Shown one piece after another: positions 13,681-19,149 of a stretch of 19,149 nucleotides of DNA. Within the stretch, counting starts at the first letter, position 1. Every line of letters begins with the position of its first letter. A program made the translations under genes and the position numbers. The notes under the pieces were generated by a model that was given only the letters and a program-made list of their open reading frames with translations, ran no database searches and was not told where the DNA came from. The stretch comes from CAZMCH01 sp964564735 (GTDB lineage Bacteria; Poribacteria; DTPJ01): assembly GCA_964564735.1 (NCBI GenBank), contig CAZMCH010000082.1, positions 1 to 19,149 of the forward strand, in the 5' to 3' direction.

Positions 13681-14335
13681 AGAACCTAAATATAAACAGC
13701 CTGCTATTACGACTTTGTTGATTATATTAAATATAATTGCATTTTTATATCAACGATATGCAATGCTGTTTCATTATCAAGACATTGCATCTATATATGG
13801 TGCGATCCCTTATGAATTTACCCGTTTTAGAGATATTCCACCCCGTTCTCCATATCCATTTTATATTTCAATAATAACACACATGTTTCTTCATGGCGGG
13901 GTTCTTCATATTCTTGGTAATATGCTTTATCTTAATGCTTTTGCACCAAAAGTTGAAGAATTAATGGGACATACAAAATTCTTATTATTCTATATCCTTT
14001 GTGGGATAGTTGCTGTTGTAGTATATATAATACCAAATTTTAACATGAGAATACCTATGGTAGGGGCAAGCGGGGCTATTGCGGGAGTAATGGGAGCGCA
14101 TCTCAGGACATTACCCGGAACACGTATAAGATGTCTTTTCTTCATCTTTCCAATATCATTACCAGCCATTGTTGTCTTAATACCTTGGATAGCAATTCAG
14201 TTTGCAAATGTCGTCATGAATGAACAATCAAATGTTGCATTTATAGCACATGTAGGCGGATTCCTATTTGGCTTATTTACTGCACGGACATTTACAAATA
14301 GATGGATATTTCATAAAAAGCTCGATGAAGTTTGA
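13658..14335 (+). CDS. Rhomboid-family intramembrane serine protease
   Basis: Rhomboids cut transmembrane substrates inside the lipid bilayer. This 225-residue protein has the family plan: N-terminal MLIPLKSEEP then TM1 (about 16-32), the H-M-F-L-H-G-G-x-x-H-I-L-G-N-M-L loop/TM2 region (75-90), TM3 (about 108-124), the catalytic Ser138 in GASGAIAG, and catalytic His198 in AHVGGFLFG. Both members of the Ser/His pair are present, so it should be active. The ATG lies 23 bases inside the preceding gene, which suggests translational coupling. rsmD follows after 29 bases. Confidence 0.92.
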   Translation: MLIPLKSEEPKYKQPAITTLLIILNIIAFLYQRYAMLFHYQDIASIYGAIPYEFTRFRDIPPRSPYPFYISIITHMFLHGGVLHILGNMLYLNAFAPKVEELMGHTKFLLFYILCGIVAVVVYIIPNFNMRIPMVGASGAIAGVMGAHLRTLPGTRIRCLFFIFPISLPAIVVLIPWIAIQFANVVMNEQSNVAFIAHVGGFLFGLFTARTFTNRWIFHKKLDEV

Positions 14336-14364
14336 TCTAATATATATTTGAATCTTAAAATAAC

Positions 14365-14937
14365 ATGCGAATAATAACTGGTGAATACAAAGGAAGGCGG
14401 ATCGACTCTGTCAAAGGAGTTGATATAAGATATACTTCTGATAGAGTTAAAGAATCGCTTTTTAGCATAATAGCTAGCTTTATCCCTGATTCAAGATTTG
14501 CTGATTTTTGTTCTGGAAGTGGAAATATCGGCATAGAGGCGATTAGCAGAGGCGCAGAATCAGTAACTTTTGTTGATATTAATCCAATATGTATTAGAAC
14601 TCTATCTGAAAATCTTAAGAAATGTGGAGTTAATGAATCTCGATTCCGTATTATGAAAATGAGTGCATCGGTTGCAATAGGTTATCTACAAAGGCATGAT
14701 GCTCAATTCGATATAATCTTTCTTGATCCACCATACAATATTGGTCTTGCAGAAAGGCTTATAATAGAAATATCAAAGAGCAATATCCTTGCGGATAATG
14801 GCTTAATAATTGCTGAACATGACATTAAAGAAGCTGTCCCCTTAAAATCAGAGCCTCTTGAGATGACTCGTCAAGAAAGATATGGAACGACACTATTATC
14901 TTTTTATAAAGCGGTATCTAACTTTTTTAGGGAATAA
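14365..14937 (+). CDS. rsmD: 16S rRNA (guanine(966)-N(2))-methyltransferase RsmD
   Basis: RsmD methylates G966 of 16S rRNA in the assembled small subunit. The 190 residues are normal length. Typical marks are MRIITGEYKGRRI at the start, TSDRVKESLF (24-33), motif I FADFCSGSGNIGIEAISRGA (46-65 region) and motif IV DPPY (121-124). No ribosome site is evident upstream. The next gene starts three bases after its stop. Confidence 0.93.
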   Translation: MRIITGEYKGRRIDSVKGVDIRYTSDRVKESLFSIIASFIPDSRFADFCSGSGNIGIEAISRGAESVTFVDINPICIRTLSENLKKCGVNESRFRIMKMSASVAIGYLQRHDAQFDIIFLDPPYNIGLAERLIIEISKSNILADNGLIIAEHDIKEAVPLKSEPLEMTRQERYGTTLLSFYKAVSNFFRE

Positions 14938-14940
14938 AAA

Positions 14941-16116
14941 TTGAAAGTCATAATAAAGCCAAATCGTGAAAAACCAATTATTCAGAACCATCCATGGATA
15001 TTTTCAGGGGCAATACAAAGAATAGAAGGTAATCCCGATGATGGAGATATTGTTGATATTTATGGTAATAGTGGCGAATTTCTAGCGAAAGGATATATAA
15101 ATCAAAAATCTCAAATTACTGTCAGAATCCTGACGAAAGACAAAAACGAGAAGATAGATAAGAATTTTTTTCATAGACGAATATTAAATGCAATAAATTA
15201 TCGTAAAAATATTCTTGATCTTAATAGCTTTGATGCTTATCGTATTATACATGATTCCGCTGATCTTCTTCCGGGTCTTATAGTAGATAAATATGGCGAC
15301 TATCTTGTTATTCAAATTCTAACTCTTGGGATAGAAATAAGAAAAAACATGATTTTAGAAACTCTTATGGACTTATTTTATCCAAAGGGTATATATGAAA
15401 GAAGCGATAGTAATATAAGGCAAAAAGAAGGATTATTGCCCTATACAGGGCTTGTCTTTGGACAAAAACCACCCGAAATGCTAGAAATTAAGCAAAATGG
15501 AATCAGTATGCTTGTTGACATTATGAATGGTCAAAAAACAGGAACATTTCTTGATCAGCGTGAAAACATACGGGAATCTGCTTTATATTCAAAATATAGA
15601 GATGTCTTGGATTGTTTTTGTTATACAGGAAGCTTTTCTGTCCATTCAGCAATTGGAGGGGCAAAAACCGTCATTGGAATAGATATGTCTGCAAAAGCAT
15701 TAGAAACTGCCAGAAAAAATACGGAAATAAATAATGTCTCTAATATCTGTAAATTTATTCAGGAAGATGTATTTGATTACTTAGATAATTGTGATCGAAA
15801 GTTTGATATGATTATCCTTGATCCGCCGGGTTTTGCAAAACATGACAGAGCAATAGAAAAGGCATCAAGGGCTTATAAGCATATAAACATGAAAGCAATG
15901 GAATTGTTGAATCAAGACGGTATTCTTATGACATTTTCCTGTTCTCACCATATTGATCCGCTTTTATTCAGAAAGATTGTTTTTTCGGCAAGTGTTGATG
16001 CAGAATGTAATATACAGATTATACGCATACTTCATGCGTCGCCAGATCATCCTATAAACATTGCTCATCCAGAGGGAGAATATCTAAAAGGTCTTATTTG
16101 CAGAAAGATACCATAA
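14941..16116 (+). CDS. RlmI-like 23S rRNA methyltransferase (PUA plus SAM domain)
   Basis: The 391-residue protein belongs to the class I SAM-dependent RNA methyltransferases typified by RlmI, which makes m5C1962 in 23S rRNA. It has an N-terminal PUA domain (about 1-70, with H-P-W-I-F-S-G), a linking EEHEI-like domain, and the methyltransferase core with KTGTFLDQREN (199-209), DCFCYTGSFSVHSA (224-237), and DPPGFAK (294-300). C308-340 carries the S-C-S-H-H segment expected near the end. The start is TTG at 14941, supported by AGGGA seven bases upstream. It probably shares a transcript with rsmD. Confidence 0.88.
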   Translation: MKVIIKPNREKPIIQNHPWIFSGAIQRIEGNPDDGDIVDIYGNSGEFLAKGYINQKSQITVRILTKDKNEKIDKNFFHRRILNAINYRKNILDLNSFDAYRIIHDSADLLPGLIVDKYGDYLVIQILTLGIEIRKNMILETLMDLFYPKGIYERSDSNIRQKEGLLPYTGLVFGQKPPEMLEIKQNGISMLVDIMNGQKTGTFLDQRENIRESALYSKYRDVLDCFCYTGSFSVHSAIGGAKTVIGIDMSAKALETARKNTEINNVSNICKFIQEDVFDYLDNCDRKFDMIILDPPGFAKHDRAIEKASRAYKHINMKAMELLNQDGILMTFSCSHHIDPLLFRKIVFSASVDAECNIQIIRILHASPDHPINIAHPEGEYLKGLICRKIP

Positions 16117-16128
16117 AGCCATCATAGT

Positions 16129-16269
16129 TCAGTTAATTTCGGAATTATTGTTGGTATTTTCTTGTGATTGCCATATTTTAGTTCTTATCTTTCTGACCGT
16201 TAAATCTAGCATGGCATAAGATATTGGCATTGTAAGAAGCATTAATATAATTGCTAATAGGAGTTTCAT
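16129..16269 (-). CDS. Small secreted or membrane-tethered peptide (46 aa)
   Basis: On the minus strand a 46-residue product starts with MKLLLAIILMLLTMPISYA, a signal peptide ending in an Ala-x-Ala-like S-Y-A, followed by a basic, Gln/Asn-rich 27-residue tail (ends N-S-E-I-N). I chose the ATG at 16269 because GAGG sits about eight bases before it and the -10 element at 16317-16312 lies within the longer frame that starts at 16338, so the longer start cannot be translated from that promoter. No family is recognised. It could be an exported small protein or toxin-like peptide. The operator-like dyad at 16351-16370 is upstream of its promoter. Confidence 0.5.
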   Translation of the reverse strand: MKLLLAIILMLLTMPISYAMLDLTVRKIRTKIWQSQENTNNNSEIN

Positions 16270-16311
16270 TTTAGTAGCCTCTAGTTTTATAAGCAATCTC
16301 AATATATTTAG

Positions 16312-16339
16312 ATTATAATATATGTCATAAAGTTCCAAA
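16312..16339 (-). promoter_or_regulatory. Minus-strand promoter for the secreted peptide
   Basis: On the minus strand TTTGGA (16339-16334) is followed after 16 bases by a consensus TATAAT (16317-16312). Transcription would begin near 16305 and give a leader of about 36 bases. Confidence 0.5.
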
Positions 16340-16350
16340 TTTTTATAGCT

Positions 16351-16370
16351 AGTGACAATTATTTGTCACT
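16351..16370. promoter_or_regulatory. 20-bp operator-like dyad
   Basis: AGTGACAA (16351-16358) and TTGTCACT (16363-16370) are exact inverted half-sites around TTAT. It lies 11 bases upstream of the minus-strand -35 element and between that gene and the plus-strand methyltransferase, the usual place for an activator or repressor of a divergent pair. It resembles dyads bound by CRP/FNR-type or GntR-type dimers, but no regulator gene is nearby. Confidence 0.45.
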
Positions 16371-16528
16371 TAATTTAATGATTTAGAGTAGTAGTTATAT
16401 ATATAATCGGCAGAATATGAAAAAAAATTTAATATTTATTTTATACTGAGCAATTATTATGCCAATCAGAATAATAAACAACTAATCGTTTTGGTATATA
16501 TAAATATTATGTCTTCTAATGATTAAAA

Positions 16529-17215
16529 ATGGATAAAATTGTAAAATTAAAACAAAAAATAAATCAATACCCATACTTACGATTTTTGATGGGTTGTCCT
16601 TATAGAGCGCCCAAATGGAATAAGCGTGTATCTACAATTATTAAAGATTTGGGAGATGAAAGTCTTATTTTGGATTTGGGTTCTGGAAATCGCCGACGTT
16701 CCAAACGAGTCATAAATCTCGATATTGGATTAATGCCAAATGTTGATGTTTTGGGCGATGGTAGTCAATTACCTTTTAAAGACAATATCTTTGATCTAGT
16801 TATATTAGAAGCTGTATTAGAGCATGTTCGTAACCCAAATATGGTTATTTCGGAGGTTCATCGTGTTTTGCGAAAAGGTGGATATGTATGTGCTAGTGTT
16901 CCATTTGTCTATTCCTATCATGCTTCTCCCGGAGATTACCAAAGATATACTATAGAGGGTCTTGATAATCTGCATTCTGCCTTTCAAAAAATAGAAAGCG
17001 GTTCATGTCAAGGGGCAACCAGCACTTTACATTTGATTTTGCGTGAATATATAGGTATTTTGCTATCTTTTGGTAATATATGGCTATATAAGGCTTTATC
17101 TTTATTTATAGGTTGGATTACTTTCCCGATGGTATTTTTTGACTCATTGTTACAATACAATAAAAATTCTGATGCAATAGCCAATGCTATATATTATATA
17201 GGTAAAAAGCAATAA
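16529..17215 (+). CDS. Class I SAM-dependent methyltransferase (type 11)
   Basis: The 228 residues carry the SAM-binding motif LILDLGSGN (46-54), the acidic end of strand two NLD (63-65), and D-G-S-Q-L-P-F-K-D (77-85), D-L-V-I-L-E-A-V-L-E-H-V (89-100), then R-V-L-R-K-G-G-Y (112-119), the standard type 11 layout. The C-terminal half has two hydrophobic segments (about 166-182 and 189-206), suggesting membrane association. Such enzymes methylate small molecules, glycans or lipids; the substrate is not evident. No SD precedes the ATG. The GH5-like gene follows about 60 bases later, which hints at a link with sugar or cell-surface metabolism. Confidence 0.8.
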   Translation: MDKIVKLKQKINQYPYLRFLMGCPYRAPKWNKRVSTIIKDLGDESLILDLGSGNRRRSKRVINLDIGLMPNVDVLGDGSQLPFKDNIFDLVILEAVLEHVRNPNMVISEVHRVLRKGGYVCASVPFVYSYHASPGDYQRYTIEGLDNLHSAFQKIESGSCQGATSTLHLILREYIGILLSFGNIWLYKALSLFIGWITFPMVFFDSLLQYNKNSDAIANAIYYIGKKQ

Positions 17216-17278
17216 ATAGTTCTGATATTTAGGAAAACAAGTTTGCGATTATACCAAAAGATAAGAAAGGATAATGCT

Positions 17279-18622
17279 ATGCAAGGATTCATTAAAGTTA
17301 ATAAAGATAATTGGAATTTTGTAAATTCAGAAACAGGTGATATATTTGTGCCGTTTGGCTCTAATTATTTTGATCCTGAAACCGGTTGGGCTCCGAAACT
17401 CTGGCGCATGTTTGACAAAGATAGAGTCAATGAGCATTTTAACAGAATGGCTGATATTGGCGTAAATGTAGCTAGAATTTTCACAACAACTGCAAGCTTT
17501 CAACCAAAGGCAGATATTATTCCGGAAGAAAGCCTACAAAAACTAGATAGTATGATTCAAATAGCGAATAAATACAACATAAGATTGATTCTTACAGGAC
17601 CTGATCACTGGGAAGGCTCTCCAGATTATTGGATCCCCGATAAATATGCAGGTGAACCAGCGCTAAATGCTCTTGAATTTTTCTGGCATGAGATAGCTAA
17701 AAGATATAAAAACGAAAAGACCATATTTTCTTGGGATTTATTGAATGAGCCAGAGATTCATTGGAATAATGAAATCATGACTCAGAAATGGCGAACTTGG
17801 ATTTTAGATAAATATGGAGATCACAAGTCATTATCCAAATCATGGGGGATATTAAATGAAAATGAAACAATAGAGAATGTAGAAATTCCAATAGATAAAA
17901 TAAATGCAGGAGATCAAAGACTTTATGATTATCAGCTTTTCAGGGAACATATTGCTTATGAATGGTCATATCGACAGGTAAAAGCGATAAAGGCTATCGA
18001 TAATAATCATCCTGTAACAATCGGTTTGATACAATGGTCTTTTCCGCTATTAAGGGCGCCTTGGGGTGAAAAAGGGAATCAGCCCAGTCGTTATGCTGGA
18101 TTTAATCCTATAAAACTTGCACCAATTTTGGATTATATCTGTGTTCATTTTTATCCAATACTCGGTGATCCCGGTGAACCAGAATTATTCAAGCGAAATA
18201 CACAATATTTGCAGGCAGTAGTAAATTTTTGTTATGCTAAAAAGCCCGTTGTTATTGAAGAATTTGGCTGGTATGGTGGTGGGGAAATGGATGGCAAATT
18301 TAGGACAGAAGAATATCAAAGCAATTGGAATACGAATGTTGTAAAATCCACTCTCGATCTAGCTTCTGGCTGGCTTGTTTGGGCTTATGCTGATACACCA
18401 GCATCAACAGATTTAACAAAGTTTGGTGGATTATATACCACAGATGGAAAGATAAAAGAGTGGGGTAAGAGTTTTAAGGCATTGGGAGAAAATATTAAAA
18501 ATTCTGAAATGAAGCGATCTGATAAAATAAAGCAAGTTGATCTTGATGAAAGACTAATACTTACTGCTAATGTCCATGATATTTATGATGAATATCTTAC
18601 AAAAAGTGGGATTAATAAATAA
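17279..18622 (+). CDS. GH5-like glycoside hydrolase
   Basis: The 447-residue protein is a TIM-barrel hydrolase of the clan GH-A type, close to GH5 cellulase or mannanase proteins. The acid/base glutamate is in L-L-N-E-P-E (E157) and the nucleophile in V-I-E-E-F-G-W (E328), numbered from the ATG at 17279. An insert between about 165 and 210 follows the first catalytic strand. There is no signal peptide, so it is probably cytoplasmic or released by another route. ATG 17279 has GAAAGG eight bases upstream; a TTG at 17243 also has AGGA eight bases upstream and would add 12 residues (MRLYQKIRKDNA). Exact substrate cannot be read from the sequence. Confidence 0.85.
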   Translation: MQGFIKVNKDNWNFVNSETGDIFVPFGSNYFDPETGWAPKLWRMFDKDRVNEHFNRMADIGVNVARIFTTTASFQPKADIIPEESLQKLDSMIQIANKYNIRLILTGPDHWEGSPDYWIPDKYAGEPALNALEFFWHEIAKRYKNEKTIFSWDLLNEPEIHWNNEIMTQKWRTWILDKYGDHKSLSKSWGILNENETIENVEIPIDKINAGDQRLYDYQLFREHIAYEWSYRQVKAIKAIDNNHPVTIGLIQWSFPLLRAPWGEKGNQPSRYAGFNPIKLAPILDYICVHFYPILGDPGEPELFKRNTQYLQAVVNFCYAKKPVVIEEFGWYGGGEMDGKFRTEEYQSNWNTNVVKSTLDLASGWLVWAYADTPASTDLTKFGGLYTTDGKIKEWGKSFKALGENIKNSEMKRSDKIKQVDLDERLILTANVHDIYDEYLTKSGINK

Positions 18623-18664
18623 GGTAGATCAGAAAACGCCTCAGAAATTCCCTAATCTATAATA

Positions 18665-18775
18665 CTATAAAGATAGACCCCTATCATAAGGTTTTTTCAC
18701 CACCTTACTTTTGACGTCAAACATGGAGTATGATGTATTAGCAAATGAGAGTAATTTATCCAAAAAATTTTCCAT
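18665..18775 (-). CDS. Possible small protein (36 aa)
   Basis: On the minus strand an ATG at 18775 is preceded by GGAG with about six bases between, and opens 36 codons to a TAG at 18665. The peptide starts MENFLDKLLS, an amphipathic-looking helix, and is followed by a basic segment (K-S-K-V-V-K-K). No family is recognised. The branched inverted repeat at 18808-18895 would form its leader RNA. The ribosome site is the main support. Confidence 0.3.
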   Translation of the reverse strand: MENFLDKLLSFANTSYSMFDVKSKVVKKPYDRGLSL

Positions 18776-18807
18776 TCTTATCTCCAATATGATAAACTAC
18801 CATAGTT

Positions 18808-18895
18808 ATCCCCTTGGGTAACAAGGGCAAGTATTCACAAGCCCTTAATATTATTGACTTTGTCAGTAAGAGAAAAAGAGAACTCCCAAGGGGAT
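18808..18895. ncRNA. Branched inverted-repeat structure (three-way junction-like)
   Basis: ATCCCCTTGGG (18808-18818) is the exact reverse complement of 18885-18895. Inside lie two further stems: AAGGGC (18823-18828) with GCCCTT (18841-18846), and ATTGAC (18853-18858) with GTCAGT (18862-18867, one G-U). Nested in this way, they suggest a folded RNA with two arms. It could be a leader for the minus-strand small frame, an independent small RNA, or a remnant of a mobile element. The direction of transcription is unknown. Confidence 0.4.
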
Positions 18896-18936
18896 TCACT
18901 ATATATTCTACCACATTTCTGCCTTCCTGATAATCT

Positions 18937-18975
18937 AATTGAGGAATTTCTGGAAAGAGCCAGAAATTCTCAATT
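18937..18975. repeat. Long hairpin (16 bp, one bulge)
   Basis: Bases 18937-18953 and 18960-18975 are inverted repeats with a single one-base bulge and a 6-base loop (AAAGAG). No U-tract follows on either strand, so it is not a typical intrinsic terminator. A similar CAGAAATTCC sequence occurs at 18641-18650, near the other end of the gap. Confidence 0.55.
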
Positions 18976-19084
18976 AAAGAACCAACAACAATGATGAATA
19001 CAATATATGGAAGATTATAGAAAATAGAGGGAAATTCGCATTATCGAGCATGATATTGACATTCAGACCGATATATACAAAAAA

Positions 19085-19118
19085 ACTCCTTCGAAGTATA
19101 ATATACCCCGAAAGGAGT
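19085..19118 (+). promoter_or_regulatory. Hairpin masking the ribosome site of the last gene
   Basis: ACTCCTT-CG (19085-19093) pairs with CG-A-AAGGAGT (19109-19118, one bulged A), which contains the AAAGGAG ribosome site of the gene at 19125. A TATAAT at 19097-19102 lies in the loop, so if that were the promoter the transcript would not include the left arm. Confidence 0.4.
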
Positions 19119-19124
19119 CAACAA

Positions 19125-19149
19125 ATGTATAAATTTATGCAAAAAAGAT
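19125..19149 (+). CDS. Start of a gene cut by the window edge
   Basis: An ATG at 19125 has AAAGGAG (19111-19117) seven bases upstream. Only eight codons are visible (MYKFMQKR), too few to identify. The ribosome site makes a real start likely. Confidence 0.45.

Larger units (their letters stand above)
18623..19124. other. 500-bp intergenic stretch rich in inverted repeats
   Basis: No large gene is visible on either strand. It contains a weak terminator-like stem (GATAG 18672-18676 / CTATC 18681-18685, then T6 at 18692), a possible minus-strand small frame (18665-18775), a branched inverted repeat (18808-18895), a long hairpin (18937-18975) and an SD-masking stem (19085-19118). The density of stems suggests structured RNA or remnants of a mobile element. 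Confidence 0.6.

Noticed and set aside
16270..16338. Upstream extension of the minus-strand secreted peptide (start at 16338)
   Set aside because: The promoter -10 element (16317-16312) and the ribosome site lie within this extension, and the signal peptide begins at the later ATG.
1..19149. CRISPR array, tRNA or rRNA genes
   Set aside because: I saw no regularly spaced direct repeats and no cloverleaf or rRNA-like sequence on either strand.

Overview
The window is an AT-rich bacterial chromosome segment (19.1 kb) that reads as core housekeeping with a few accessory patches. A TonB-family protein and a small lipoprotein point to a cell with an outer membrane. A cobalamin-type methyltetrahydrofolate methyltransferase, a class I (Fe-S type) fumarase subunit, a radical SAM/SPASM protein and a 2-hydroxyacyl-CoA-dehydratase-activase relative point to an anaerobe. 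Start signals are mixed: about half the genes have a clear AGGAG-type site, and several (4056, 5653, 9941, 14365, 16529) have none. I cannot name the phylum; an uncultured, Gram-negative, anaerobic candidate-phylum bacterium fits best.

Layout: the end of an unknown gene (3-227); a small lipoprotein (516-863); 5-formyltetrahydrofolate cyclo-ligase (935-1552); a radical SAM/SPASM enzyme (1565-2968) followed closely by an acidic 114-residue protein (2985-3329) and a tiny overlapping frame (3326-3430); a YfcE-type phosphodiesterase (3491-3970); a TonB-family protein (4056-4859); a 130-bp inverted-repeat element (4919-5048); fumarase beta subunit (5099-5638); RecG (5653-8121). After a gap with a strong promoter comes the AcsE-like methyltransferase (8465-9262), then pyruvoyl-dependent arginine decarboxylase (9346-9891), two unknown proteins (9941-10911), and a tight run PfkB kinase - PHP phosphoesterase - CoA-dehydratase-activase relative - rhomboid protease - RsmD - RlmI-like methyltransferase (11059-16116). 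A minus-strand secreted peptide, a dyad operator, a SAM methyltransferase and a GH5-like hydrolase follow. The last 500 bases hold several RNA-like inverted repeats and the start of another gene.

Genes that may work together: the cyclo-ligase and the AcsE-like enzyme both act on folate-bound one-carbon units. The PfkB, PHP and activase-like genes are almost contiguous and probably co-transcribed. The radical SAM enzyme and its small acidic partner form a compact pair that resembles a peptide- or protein-modification cassette, the least explained and most interesting gene set here. A second recurring theme is hairpins that pair the Shine-Dalgarno sequence of a gene with an upstream anti-SD arm (near 321-369 on the minus strand, 893-935, and 19085-19118).
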